Position numbers and translations under genes: made by a program
The notes under the pieces: model-generated
The model's database searches: none
The model's input: only the letters and a program-made list of their open reading frames with translations
What the model was told of the DNA's origin: nothing
NCBI RefSeq assembly: GCF_002850605.1
Contig: NZ_NXGB01000009.1
Coordinates: 1-64,000, forward strand
Length of the DNA: 64,000 bases
Source: Pasteurella oralis
Lineage (GTDB): Bacteria; Pseudomonadota; Gammaproteobacteria; Enterobacterales; Pasteurellaceae
Direction of reading: 5' to 3'
Shown: positions 28,920 to 38,186 of the stretch, piece after piece
Layout of the letters: each line of letters starts with the position of its first letter
How positions within the stretch are numbered: position 1 is the stretch's first letter

Positions 28920-30312
28920 AATAAAAATCCCCACATTGCCACAAGCTTTATCTCCTATATTGGTTATGTTGGTTCTATTAGGTTTAGGTTATGCATTCTT
29001 TGACTTACCGCCTGAACCATTGATGGTAATTTCCTGTGTATTTGCTGGATTTTTAGTAAAACATTTAGGGTACAATTACAGCGATATCTTAAATGCTATC
29101 GCAGCTAAAATAGCTAAAACAATGCCCGCATTGTTAATTTTAATTACTGTTGGATTATTAATCGGTACCTGGATTGCTGGCGGTACAATCCCTATGATGA
29201 TTTATTACGGCTTAAAAATTATCGACCCTCAATTCTTATATATCACCGCACTTGTTTTAACCTCTATTGTATCTGTTTGTACAGGTACGTCTTGGGGGTC
29301 TGCGGGCACAGTTGGTGTTGCGTTTATGGGTGTTGCAATCGGATTAGACGCCAACTTGGCGGCGACGGCAGGTGCGGTCGTCGCTGGGGCTTATTTTGGT
29401 GATAAACTATCGCCATTATCCGATACAACAAACATCGCTTCAGCCGCCACTGGTGTTGATCTTTATGAACATATCGCTCATTTACTTTATACTACTCTGC
29501 CTTCTTTCATACTAGCAGCGATCATTTATGTTGTTTACGGCATGAGTAGTAATTTTCATGATGTTGCAACCCCAGAAAAAGTATTAGCAATGCTTTCAGG
29601 ATTAAAGCAAATTTATCATTTTAATGTCATTTTGTTACTTATTCCTATCGTCATTATTTTATGGGGGTCTATTACTAAAAAGCCGACAATCCCCGTTATG
29701 CTACTTTCAGCCGCGATTGCTGTATTAAATGCATTATTCATTCAAGGGTTTTCATTGCATGATGTGATCAATAGTGCGGTCAACGGATTTAATGTTTCAA
29801 TGATCAAAAATGACATAGCAATCAGTGCAGATCTAGCGCGGCTTTTAAATCGAGGCGGAATGAATGCGATGATGGGCACTTTATTAATCTGTTTCTGCGC
29901 ATTATCTTTCGCTGGTATTTTATCACTCAGCGGTGCGTTAGATGTGATCATCAAACATTTGCTTAAACTAGTAAAATCTACAGCTTCTTTAATCTTTGCG
30001 ACTATCCTTTGTGGATTAACCATGATTGGAGTGACTTGTAATGGGCAAATTTCTATCTTAATTCCGGGTGAAATGCTAAAAGAAGCTTACATTGAACGTG
30101 GATTACATCCTAAAAACCTCAGTCGAACAGTTGAAGACTCTGCCACAGTTATCGAACCTATCCTACCTTGGACAGCAGCAGGCGCTTATATGGCAGGCAC
30201 ACTTGGTGTCGCGACACTCTCTTACCTACCTTGGGCTGTATTGTGCTGGAGTGGTATTGTCTTTGCCATGCTATGGGGAGTGACAGGATTTGGTATTGCA
30301 AAATTAAAATAG
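28903..30312 (+). CDS. NhaC-family antiporter
   Basis: 469 aa, polytopic, with about eleven to twelve hydrophobic segments. The NhaC signature TGTSWGSAGTVGVAFMGV and the later AGAYFGDKLSPLSDTTNIAS are clear. Members exchange Na+ for H+ or for organic substrates such as lactate/malate, so specificity is not fixed by family. The start overlaps the lyase gene, with AGGAG six bases before the ATG, so the two products are made together. Transport of the lyase substrate or product is a reasonable guess. Confidence 0.85.
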   Translation: MKMNNEIKIPTLPQALSPILVMLVLLGLGYAFFDLPPEPLMVISCVFAGFLVKHLGYNYSDILNAIAAKIAKTMPALLILITVGLLIGTWIAGGTIPMMIYYGLKIIDPQFLYITALVLTSIVSVCTGTSWGSAGTVGVAFMGVAIGLDANLAATAGAVVAGAYFGDKLSPLSDTTNIASAATGVDLYEHIAHLLYTTLPSFILAAIIYVVYGMSSNFHDVATPEKVLAMLSGLKQIYHFNVILLLIPIVIILWGSITKKPTIPVMLLSAAIAVLNALFIQGFSLHDVINSAVNGFNVSMIKNDIAISADLARLLNRGGMNAMMGTLLICFCALSFAGILSLSGALDVIIKHLLKLVKSTASLIFATILCGLTMIGVTCNGQISILIPGEMLKEAYIERGLHPKNLSRTVEDSATVIEPILPWTAAGAYMAGTLGVATLSYLPWAVLCWSGIVFAMLWGVTGFGIAKLK

Positions 30313-30335
30313 CTGCCGTTTTTTACCATAATAAC

Positions 30336-30370
30336 ATCGCCGCTCAACCTGATGAGCGGTGATTTTTTTT
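30336..30370 (+). terminator. Terminator after the NhaC-type gene
   Basis: ATCGCCGCTCA pairs with TGAGCGGTGAT (one G-T pair) around ACCTGA, followed by TTTTTTTT. It separates the malY-nhaC unit from the xylF promoter. Confidence 0.9.
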
Positions 30371-30387
30371 ATTCTTCCAATAAAGGC

Positions 30388-30461
30388 ATTATGTTATTTC
30401 ACTTTGGACTTTAGATTATTGGTTATTGTGTAGCAAATCACAAAAAACAAAAAACGTAATG
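30388..30461. repeat. Xyl control module, right copy (repeat of 27569-27642)
   Basis: The second copy of the 74-bp module, in the same orientation, located between the nhaC terminator and xylF. It differs at eight positions, four of them in the central part of the CRP-like site. It is 109 bases upstream of the xylF ATG and presumably carries the XylR/CRP sites for xylFGH. Confidence 0.7.
30427..30442. promoter_or_regulatory. CRP-like site upstream of xylF
   Basis: TGTGT-N6-TCACA matches nine of ten CRP consensus bases. The half sites are kept relative to the left module while the spacer has diverged, as expected under selection for binding. Confidence 0.6.
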
Positions 30462-30570
30462 CTATTACAAGATCTGATAATTGCACTTCATTTGTAATCT
30501 GCTCAAACTGACTATGAGTTAAGCAGTGACTACTCGAAATATCACTTATCCAACTACTTTGAGGTGGCCT

Positions 30571-31569
30571 ATGAAAATTAAATCAACATTACTCGCAATC
30601 ACTACTGCATTAATGTTCTTAAACAATACTGCTATTGCAAAAGATTTAAAAATTGGGATGTCTATTGATGATTTACGCTTAGAACGCTGGCAAAAAGACC
30701 GTGATATTTTTGTAAAAAAAGCCGAAGAATTAGGGGCAAAAGTCTTTGTCCAATCTGCTAATGGTGATGCTAGCGCTCAAATTTCTCAAATTGAAAATAT
30801 GTTAAACAAAGATATTGATGTGCTGGTTATCATTCCATTTAATGGTGAAGTTTTAGGGAATGTCATTTCAGAAGCCAAAAAAGAAGGCGTAAAAGTATTA
30901 GCCTATGATCGTTTAATTAATAACGCAGATATTGATTTCTACGTTTCTTTTGATAATGAAAAAGTCGGTGAGTTACAAGCACAAAGTATTATCGAGAAAA
31001 AACCAGAAGGTCATTATTTTTTAATGGGTGGCTCACCTGTAGATAATAATGCGAAGTTGTTTCGTAAAGGGCAGATGAAAGTATTACAACCACATATTGA
31101 CAGTGGAAAAATTAAAGTGGTTGGCGATCAATGGGTCGATTCTTGGTTAGCGGAAAAAGCCTTACAAATTATGGAAAATGCGCTCACTGCTAACAAAAAC
31201 AATATTGATGCAGTAGTCGCGTCTAATGACGCTACGGCAGGTGGTGCAATCCAAGCATTAAGTGCACAAGGTCTAGCGGGTAAAGTGGCTATTTCAGGGC
31301 AAGATGCTGATTTAGCCGCAATCAAACGTATTGTTGATGGTTCACAAACTATGACAGTTTATAAACCAATTGCTCATTTAGCCAATAAAGCCGCTGAAAT
31401 CGCTGTCGAATTAGGTAAAGAGCAAAAAATAGACGCGAATTCGACCCTCCATAATGGCATGAAAGAGGTGCCAAGTTACTTGTTAGAGCCTGTTATCGTC
31501 ACTAAAGAAAACATTGATGACACCGTGATTAAAGATGGTTTTCATAGTAAAGAGGCAATTTATAAATAA
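30571..31569 (+). CDS. xylF: D-xylose-binding periplasmic protein
   Basis: 332 aa from the ATG at 30571 (GAGGTGG upstream), near the 330 aa of E. coli XylF. The signal peptide ends around NTAIA, followed by KDLKIGMSIDDLRLERWQKD, which is highly typical of XylF. The periplasmic-binding type I fold includes VVIIPFNGEV-like and ASNDATAGGAIQAL segments. It delivers xylose to XylGH. A hairpin after the stop may stabilise its transcript. Confidence 0.95.
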   Translation: MKIKSTLLAITTALMFLNNTAIAKDLKIGMSIDDLRLERWQKDRDIFVKKAEELGAKVFVQSANGDASAQISQIENMLNKDIDVLVIIPFNGEVLGNVISEAKKEGVKVLAYDRLINNADIDFYVSFDNEKVGELQAQSIIEKKPEGHYFLMGGSPVDNNAKLFRKGQMKVLQPHIDSGKIKVVGDQWVDSWLAEKALQIMENALTANKNNIDAVVASNDATAGGAIQALSAQGLAGKVAISGQDADLAAIKRIVDGSQTMTVYKPIAHLANKAAEIAVELGKEQKIDANSTLHNGMKEVPSYLLEPVIVTKENIDDTVIKDGFHSKEAIYK

Positions 31570-31590
31570 TCTTTTTAACTAAAATAACAA

Positions 31591-31615
31591 GGTAGTGCAA
31601 CTACACTGCACTACC
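31591..31615 (+). other. Intercistronic hairpin between xylF and xylG
   Basis: GGTAGTGCA pairs perfectly with TGCACTACC around ACTACAC. No T-run follows, so it is not a standard terminator. Such stems after binding-protein genes commonly protect the upstream mRNA and lower downstream expression; that role is inferred. Confidence 0.6.
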
Positions 31616-31635
31616 CTGTTAGGGAACGATAAATT

Positions 31636-33150
31636 ATGGCGAAATTATTAGAAATGAAAAACATCACAAAAAAATTTGGTGATGTTGTTGCTTTAAATAA
31701 TATTTCAATTTCGCTAGAAATGGGAGAAGTGCTTTCTCTCTGTGGCGAAAATGGTTCCGGCAAATCCACCTTAATGAAAGTATTATGTGGTATTTATCCA
31801 CATGGTGACTATGCAGGTGAAATCTACTTTTCAAACGAAAAACTCATTGCCAAAAATATCAAAGATACCGAAGAAAAGGGTATTTCAATTATTCATCAAG
31901 AGCTCGCGTTAGTAAAAAACATGTCTATTCTGGAGAATATGTTTTTAGGCAATGAAATGACGCAGCTAGGATTCACTAATGACAATGAAATGTACTTACG
32001 TTGTCAGGCATTATTACAACAAGTGCAATTAGAGGTTGATCCACATACGCAAGTTAGAGAACTGGGTTTAGGGCAACAACAATTAGTGGAAATAGCGAAA
32101 GCATTAAATAAAAAAGTCCGTTTACTCATTCTAGATGAACCTACTGCCTCATTAACTGAAAAAGAAACGGCAATTTTGTTAAATCTTATTAAGGATCTAC
32201 AGGCACACAATATTGCTTGTATTTATATTTCACATAAATTAAATGAAGTCAAAGCCATCTCCGATAATATTTGCATTATTCGAGATGGGGAGCATATTGG
32301 TACGCATCCTGCTAAAAAGATGAGCGAAGATGACATTATCACGATGATGGTCGGTAGAGAAATCACTTCATTGTATCCTCATCAAGCGCATTCCATTGGT
32401 GATGAAATTCTACGCATAGAAAACTTAACGGCATGGCATCCAACAAATACCCATATCAAACGCGTTGATAACGCAAATTTTGCTTTACACAAAGGGGAAA
32501 TTCTTGGCGTAGCAGGACTCGTAGGTTCTGGGCGCACAGAAATGGCACAATGTATCTTTGGATCTTATCTAGGAAAATATCAGGGTAATATTATCCTTGA
32601 AAATCAGCCTATCCAGATTAAAAACTGTGCGCAAGCCATTGCCAATCATATTGTCATGGTGCCAGAAGATCGTAAAAAACATGGCATTATTCCAATTATG
32701 GGAGTGGGGCAAAATATTACTCTCGCCTCTCTCTCACAATTCTGTTTTGGAAAAAAAATCATTAATGCTCCGCTTGAAGAAACGATCATCAATCAATCCA
32801 TCGCTAAACTCACCGTCAAAACTTCCTCAACACAGCTGGCTATTGGGCGTTTAAGTGGTGGCAACCAACAAAAAGCGATTCTGGCAAAATGCTTGTTACT
32901 GAATCCCAAAATCTTGATCTTAGATGAACCGACCAGAGGAATTGATGTCGGCGCCAAATATGAAATTTATAAGCTAATCAACCAACTCGCACAAGAAGGT
33001 ATGGCGATTATTGTTATTTCATCTGAACTACCTGAAGTACTTGGTATTAGCGATCGCATATTAGTGATGCATCAAGGAAAAATTAAAGCAGATCTTATTA
33101 ATAACAATCTGACCCAAGAACAAGTGATGGAAGCGGCACTTAAGGAGTAA
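31636..33150 (+). CDS. xylG: D-xylose ABC transporter, double ATPase subunit
   Basis: 504 aa with two ABC domains. The N-terminal one has Walker [11 protein letters not shown] and Walker [12 protein letters not shown]. The C-terminal one has the usual degenerate Walker A ([10 protein letters not shown]), signature [10 protein letters not shown] and Walker [21 protein letters not shown]. It powers xylose uptake with XylH. Start is preceded by AGGGAACGATAAATT. It follows xylF by 66 bases. Confidence 0.95.
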   Translation: MAKLLEMKNITKKFGDVVALNNISISLEMGEVLSLCGENGSGKSTLMKVLCGIYPHGDYAGEIYFSNEKLIAKNIKDTEEKGISIIHQELALVKNMSILENMFLGNEMTQLGFTNDNEMYLRCQALLQQVQLEVDPHTQVRELGLGQQQLVEIAKALNKKVRLLILDEPTASLTEKETAILLNLIKDLQAHNIACIYISHKLNEVKAISDNICIIRDGEHIGTHPAKKMSEDDIITMMVGREITSLYPHQAHSIGDEILRIENLTAWHPTNTHIKRVDNANFALHKGEILGVAGLVGSGRTEMAQCIFGSYLGKYQGNIILENQPIQIKNCAQAIANHIVMVPEDRKKHGIIPIMGVGQNITLASLSQFCFGKKIINAPLEETIINQSIAKLTVKTSSTQLAIGRLSGGNQQKAILAKCLLLNPKILILDEPTRGIDVGAKYEIYKLINQLAQEGMAIIVISSELPEVLGISDRILVMHQGKIKADLINNNLTQEQVMEAALKE

Positions 33151-33153
33151 CCA

Positions 33154-34281
33154 ATGAACAAATTAAAATCAATTAATTTACAAGTTTATATTATGCTTAT
33201 TGCCATTGTGATTATTATGACGTTTTTCTCATTTGCAACCGATGGTGCCTATTTAAGTGCAAGAAATATATCAAATTTACTACGCCAAACTTCCATTACG
33301 GGAATATTAGCTATCGGCATGGTCTTTATTATTATCTCGGCAGAAATTGACTTATCTGTTGGTTCCTTAATGGGTCTGTTGGGTGGGTTTGCGGCGATTA
33401 CTAATGTCTGGTGGCATTGGCCATTACCCTTAACTATCCTGATTACATTAATATTAGGGCTTATGTTGGGTGCTTGGAATGGCTGGTGGGTTGCCTACCG
33501 AAAAGTACCTTCTTTCATCGTCACATTAGCAGGTATGTTAGCTTTTAGAGGCATTTTAATTGGTTTAACTAATGGTACAACAGTTTCACCAATTAGTGCA
33601 GAAATGACCGCTATCGGGCAAGGTTATTTACCAGATAGCTTAGGCATGCTGTTGGCGACCATTGTGTTGTTTTTCTTTGTTGTTTGGGGCAGCTATCAAC
33701 GTAAAGCTCGCCAAAGACTCAACTTAGCAGTACAACCTGTCACAAAAGACACGCTAACCTATGCTGTAGTTACTATTTTAGTATTAGGTGCAATTTATTT
33801 GCTAAATACCTACCGAGGCGTGCCATTTCCCGTTTTAGTATTGGCTTTACTGACTATTATTGGTACATTTTTAGCCAGAAAAACCGCTTTTGGTCGCCAT
33901 ATTTATGCCATCGGTGGCAATATTGATGCGGCAAGATTATCTGGCATTAATGTCGAAAAAGCCAAGCTAATTATTTTTGCTTTAAATGGACTTTTAGTCG
34001 CCATTGCAGGTTTAATTTTAAGTGCACGTTTAGGCGCAGGCGCACCATCGGCAGGTCAAAATGCAGAACTTGATGCGATTGCGGCTTGTGTAATTGGCGG
34101 CGCGAGCCTTGCTGGTGGTATAGGTACTATTTATGGTGTAGTAATAGGTGCATTTATTATTGCTTTACTGGATAACGGAATGAGTATGTTAGATGTCCCT
34201 ACATTCTGGCAATATATCGTAAAAGGCGGCATTCTCCTTCTCGCAGTATGGCTTGATACAGTAAGCAAGAAAAAAGCGTAA
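33154..34281 (+). CDS. xylH: D-xylose ABC transporter permease
   Basis: 375 aa, about ten membrane segments, RbsC/XylH family. The motif [20 protein letters not shown] and the cytoplasmic-loop insertion [16 protein letters not shown] are typical of XylH rather than RbsC. It starts four bases after xylG with AAGGAG upstream. The operon ends at a terminator just downstream. Confidence 0.94.
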   Translation: MNKLKSINLQVYIMLIAIVIIMTFFSFATDGAYLSARNISNLLRQTSITGILAIGMVFIIISAEIDLSVGSLMGLLGGFAAITNVWWHWPLPLTILITLILGLMLGAWNGWWVAYRKVPSFIVTLAGMLAFRGILIGLTNGTTVSPISAEMTAIGQGYLPDSLGMLLATIVLFFFVVWGSYQRKARQRLNLAVQPVTKDTLTYAVVTILVLGAIYLLNTYRGVPFPVLVLALLTIIGTFLARKTAFGRHIYAIGGNIDAARLSGINVEKAKLIIFALNGLLVAIAGLILSARLGAGAPSAGQNAELDAIAACVIGGASLAGGIGTIYGVVIGAFIIALLDNGMSMLDVPTFWQYIVKGGILLLAVWLDTVSKKKA

Positions 34282-34303
34282 TTTACTCTCAAATTCATGT
34301 CTC

Positions 34304-34351
34304 ATTCCACCGCTGACTACTTTGTTTAGCCAAAAGTGCGGTGGAATTTTT
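34304..34351 (+). terminator. Terminator after xylH, one arm formed by a USS
   Basis: ATTCCACCGC (34304-34313) pairs with GCGGTGGAAT (34338-34347) across a 24-base loop, followed by TTTTATC. The right arm overlaps the uptake signal at 34334. Confidence 0.65.
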
Positions 34352-34408
34352 ATCATTTTGCTAAGTTTACTTTTTTATCTTATAGTGGAACAAGCAAAGG
34401 AGATAAAA

Positions 34409-35569
34409 ATGTCAGAACAACCTTACAAAGTTGCCCTACTCTTTAATGCAAATAAAATTTATGACCGTGGTGTAATTGAGGGGATTGGACAATATATCCA
34501 AGCATCACAATGCACCTGGGATATTTTTATGGAGGATGATTTTGTCTATCACAAAGAAGACATCCGAAATTTATCTATTGATGGTATTATCGCTGATTTT
34601 GATGACATTGAAACCGCAGAATTGCTGCATAACATTAATGTACCAATTATTGCTGTAGGTGGTTCATACCAAAACCCAGCTTATTATCCTGATCTCCCTT
34701 ATGTCGCAACAGACAATTATGCACTAATCGAAACAGCTTTTCTTCATCTTCAACAGAAAGGAATTAATCGTTTTGCGTTTTATGGTTATCCTGCTGAAAG
34801 TGAAAAACATTGGTCATTAGAACGCCAAAATGCTTTTATTCAGCTAATGCAGCGTTATGAACATAAGCCACAGTATTATCTTGGCGATAAAACTAACTCG
34901 CAAAATTGGTTAGAATCGCAAGACAGGCTGTGCGAATGGCTAAAAAAGCTTGCAAAACATACTGGGATTATTGCTGTAACCGATGCTCGTGCGAGACATT
35001 TACTCCAAGCTTGTGAACGGCTCCACATTGTTGTTCCGGATGAACTGTGTATCATTGGGATCGATAATGAAGAACTGATTCAATACTTATCCAGAGTCTC
35101 ACTTTCTTCCGTTGTACAAGGAACTAGCCAAATTGGTTACCAAGCCGCTAAATTGCTTCATCAGCAACTCAGTGGATATCCAGTATCACATAAACCTATA
35201 TTAATTCCACCAATTAATGTCGCAGAACGCCGTTCAACAGATTATCGCTCGTTACAAGATCCTTTAGTTATTCAAGCCATGCATTTTATTCGCCATCGTG
35301 CCTGCCAAGGTATTAAAACCGAACAAGTATTAGATCATTTACGTATTTCCCGTTCTAATTTAGAACAGCGTTTTAAAAATGAAATGAACAAAACAATTCA
35401 TCAAATCATTCATGAAGAAAAATTAACCCGAGCACAATATATGCTACGTTTTACTGATATTTCTACGCAAGAAATTGCTGAGATTTGCGGTTATCCATCA
35501 GTACAATATTTCTATGCGGTATTTAAAAGAGAATATGGGAAAACCCCAAAAGAATTTAGATTAAAATAG
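34409..35569 (+). CDS. xylR: Xylose operon activator, AraC family
   Basis: 386 aa from the ATG at 34409 (AAAGGAG upstream); the in-frame extension overlapping the terminator is rejected. The N-terminal two thirds is a periplasmic-binding-protein-like sensor (YKVALLFNANKIYDRGVIEGIG, IIAVTDARARHLLQAC, LCIIGIDNEELI). The C-terminal 100 residues contain two AraC-type helix-turn-helix motifs ending ICGYPSVQYFYAVFKREYGKTPKEFR. This matches XylR (392 aa in E. coli). It should activate xylA and xylF through the 74-bp modules when xylose is bound. Confidence 0.93.
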   Translation: MSEQPYKVALLFNANKIYDRGVIEGIGQYIQASQCTWDIFMEDDFVYHKEDIRNLSIDGIIADFDDIETAELLHNINVPIIAVGGSYQNPAYYPDLPYVATDNYALIETAFLHLQQKGINRFAFYGYPAESEKHWSLERQNAFIQLMQRYEHKPQYYLGDKTNSQNWLESQDRLCEWLKKLAKHTGIIAVTDARARHLLQACERLHIVVPDELCIIGIDNEELIQYLSRVSLSSVVQGTSQIGYQAAKLLHQQLSGYPVSHKPILIPPINVAERRSTDYRSLQDPLVIQAMHFIRHRACQGIKTEQVLDHLRISRSNLEQRFKNEMNKTIHQIIHEEKLTRAQYMLRFTDISTQEIAEICGYPSVQYFYAVFKREYGKTPKEFRLK

Positions 35570-35592
35570 TGCTATCAGACCATCCAATCATT

Positions 35593-36573
35593 TTATGTTT
35601 GTGCCGCAATAAAACTTTGCAATGTTTCATAACTGACCGCACCACCTGTGGCTGACATAGAGAATAAATTAAAATATGCCAAGCCATGCCCGAGTTTTAA
35701 CACCTCAACTAAAGGCAAATGATGGTGTAAACCATAAAGCACACCAGTACAAAAAGCATCACCAGCCCCTAACGTACTAATAACGTGTTTCTTCTCCACC
35801 CAATAAGATGGCACTCCAATCTGTTCCCCTTGTTTATTTGTTGCCACTGCCCATTTTGGCTCATGCACAATCACAGTATCTCGCACACCTTGTGCTATAA
35901 TTTGTGCTGCCATTTGTTGTAATACTTCTGGTGTAGATGCTAAATGCTCACAATCCGTCAGCCATTTCGCTTCAACATCATTAATAATGACATAATCGAC
36001 AAAAGGTAAAATTGGTTGGATTTGTTGGATGAAAATGTGTTTATCTGACACAGAAACTAAATCAATAGAAATCAGTAAACCTTGTTGATGTAATTGTGTC
36101 AGTGTATTCTTGAGCTGAGCGACATCCAATAATTGTGGCAATAACGGAAGGTATGCAATATGTGCAATTTTAGCGGGATGATGAATTTGCAAAATATGTT
36201 CCGCTTGGTACTGTGCCATCGCTCCCACATAATGAAAAAAAGTGCGGTCACCTGTGTGTGAATTTATCATCACATCTGTAAACGAAGTAGGTAAATCTAA
36301 TTCAACCACATTATCTACATTCACACCATGTTGCTGGGCTTGACGTAAAATAAACTGTCCTTCACTGTCTTTACCAATTGCCCCCGCAAGAAAACGCGGT
36401 AAGTCTGGATCAAGTTTCGCTAAATTAAACAATATATTAGTACAGCCACCACCACAATGAAGTTCGACTTTTGAAATGGTGGCTAACATAGATTCTTGCG
36501 GATAATCTGAAATCAATAAAGTACGATCAACTAACAAATTACCAATTGCGAGAATACCATTACGTGCCTGCAT
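35593..36573 (-). CDS. PfkB-family carbohydrate kinase
   Basis: 326 aa from the ATG at 36573; the track of upstream codons lies inside the aldolase gene. N-terminal GNLLVDRTLLISDYP and the glycine-rich HCGGGCTNILFNLAKL belong to the ribokinase fold. The C-terminal signature STLGAGDAFCTGVLYG carries the catalytic Asp. It overlaps the aldolase gene by 14 bases and is last in the operon. Substrate unknown: in context it may phosphorylate a ketose made by the isomerase, at C1, for the aldolase to split. Confidence 0.82.
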   Translation of the reverse strand: MQARNGILAIGNLLVDRTLLISDYPQESMLATISKVELHCGGGCTNILFNLAKLDPDLPRFLAGAIGKDSEGQFILRQAQQHGVNVDNVVELDLPTSFTDVMINSHTGDRTFFHYVGAMAQYQAEHILQIHHPAKIAHIAYLPLLPQLLDVAQLKNTLTQLHQQGLLISIDLVSVSDKHIFIQQIQPILPFVDYVIINDVEAKWLTDCEHLASTPEVLQQMAAQIIAQGVRDTVIVHEPKWAVATNKQGEQIGVPSYWVEKKHVISTLGAGDAFCTGVLYGLHHHLPLVEVLKLGHGLAYFNLFSMSATGGAVSYETLQSFIAAQT

Positions 36574-37444
36574 AGTATTGTGCCTTATTAATACTATTAA
36601 AAATGTGCATTTGTTCTGCAACAGTATGGCTAATTGCTTGTTGCACATTATTCATCATAATCAAGTAATAATTATATTTAGCGTCTAATTCAGTATTATT
36701 TATATCTTGTTCAACTTGTTGTAACGCGGCTTGTGACATACCAGTAAAGAAATTGATTTTACAAATGCCACGCTGAATCGTCTGTTGGAAATCTTCTACA
36801 CTTAAGCCTGACCCCCCATGTAAAACCAATGGTACAGAAACAGCCTGATGAATTTGCTCAAGTCGCGCAAAATCTAATTTAGGTACGCCTTTATATTTAC
36901 CATGCGTATTACCAATTGCAACAGCAAGTGCATCAATCCCCGTTTCACTGACAAATTCCACTGCTTGTTCCACTTTGGTATATAACGCCACATCAGCGCT
37001 ACTTTCTAATGCACCGCCTTCATCCCCCCCCACTGCGCCTAGCTCACCTTCCACTGAAATACCATAGTTTTTACACAGTTCAACTACCTTGCGGGTTTGT
37101 GTAATATTTTCGGCATAAGGTAATTGTGAACCATCAAACATAATTGAAGAAAAACCGCACTTAATCGCACGCTCAATCGTAGGGAAAGTTAAGCCATGAT
37201 CCAAGTTTAAACAAACAGGTATCCCAGCAAGTGCTGCTTTTTTCTTGATATATTCTGTCGTTGGCTCTAAATCAATATACTGTAAATGTACCTCTGCTAC
37301 GTTAATAATCACTGGCGATTGATGTTGTTGCGCCGCAGCAAAAACTGCATCAATAAAATTGGAATCAATCGCATTAAATGCGCCTACTGCAAATTTGTGT
37401 TGGTTTGCGACAGCCAACATGGATTTTAAATTTAACAATGCCAT
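36560..37444 (-). CDS. Class II ketose-bisphosphate-type aldolase
   Basis: 294 aa, the length of the GatY/KbaY/FbaA type II aldolases. Zinc and substrate motifs appear in order: NLDHGLTFPTIERAIKCGFS, MFDGSQLP, VEGELGAVGG, IGNTHGKY, and LHGGSGLSVEDFQ followed by GICKINFFTGM. It would release dihydroxyacetone phosphate from a ketose phosphate. It starts one base after the isomerase stop. Which sugar phosphate it uses cannot be told from the sequence. Confidence 0.85.
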   Translation of the reverse strand: MALLNLKSMLAVANQHKFAVGAFNAIDSNFIDAVFAAAQQHQSPVIINVAEVHLQYIDLEPTTEYIKKKAALAGIPVCLNLDHGLTFPTIERAIKCGFSSIMFDGSQLPYAENITQTRKVVELCKNYGISVEGELGAVGGDEGGALESSADVALYTKVEQAVEFVSETGIDALAVAIGNTHGKYKGVPKLDFARLEQIHQAVSVPLVLHGGSGLSVEDFQQTIQRGICKINFFTGMSQAALQQVEQDINNTELDAKYNYYLIMMNNVQQAISHTVAEQMHIFNSINKAQYYAGT

Positions 37445-37445
37445 G

Positions 37446-38129
37446 TTATTCCCCTTTTAAATAATGGTTATAATCACTACACAGCAAGTGAATTGGTGTT
37501 TCGTCTTCTTCAATGTGTGAGAAACGCCCTAAAGGCTCTAAAAAGCGATTATCAGTTAAATCATCATTTGCCATAGAAACTTCACCCGCTAACACCACGC
37601 CATCTTCAGCCCAAAAACTATGGTAGAGCAATGGGGTTAAACAAATACTCTGCCCGGGTTTAAGTTTAACTAGACCACCTGCTGGCACAGTCATTTGCTT
37701 GCCATCAATCGCAACGTGAATATCTGCGCTATCATCTAACAAATCCGTTTGCTCATCACGTTGATATAAGCGAATCACTAAAGTCCCGCCGCCACGATTA
37801 ATAATATCCTCCATTTTTTTCCAATGGTAATGCATGGGGGTAATTTGCCCTTCTTTTACCATCATAATTTTCTCTGCATAAGGCTTATTGTTAGTTGCAG
37901 ACTGATTACGAATGGTGAATAACGTTAAACCAAATTTGGCAAAATCATTCAAATTAAAATCTGTCACATCCCAGCCTAAACGTGCATCAAGAACTTCTTG
38001 TTGTGTACTAAGATTTGCTTGTTGCCAATCTTGCAAGCTGTAATCAGCAAATATGGGTAGATGGAAACAATAGCGCTGCATTAGCGCCTTTGCTTCCTCA
38101 ATCACTTGATTAATTTCAGAACGTTTCAT
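37446..38129 (-). CDS. D-lyxose/D-mannose ketol-isomerase (cupin)
   Basis: 227 aa, typical of the D-lyxose isomerase family (E. coli O157 z5688, Bacillus YdaE). The cupin metal site is visible in MHYHWKKMEDIINRGGG, with two His and a Glu, and in PLLYHSFWAEDG. Members convert D-lyxose to D-xylulose and D-mannose to D-fructose. Its neighbours are a Mak-type fructokinase upstream and an aldolase and kinase downstream, so both reactions could matter here. Confidence 0.83.
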   Translation of the reverse strand: MKRSEINQVIEEAKALMQRYCFHLPIFADYSLQDWQQANLSTQQEVLDARLGWDVTDFNLNDFAKFGLTLFTIRNQSATNNKPYAEKIMMVKEGQITPMHYHWKKMEDIINRGGGTLVIRLYQRDEQTDLLDDSADIHVAIDGKQMTVPAGGLVKLKPGQSICLTPLLYHSFWAEDGVVLAGEVSMANDDLTDNRFLEPLGRFSHIEEDETPIHLLCSDYNHYLKGE

Positions 38130-38186
38130 GCTCCCCTCCCCCCTTCAATAAGGTCTAAAGTGCGGTCGATTTTGCAAAAGTTTTGC

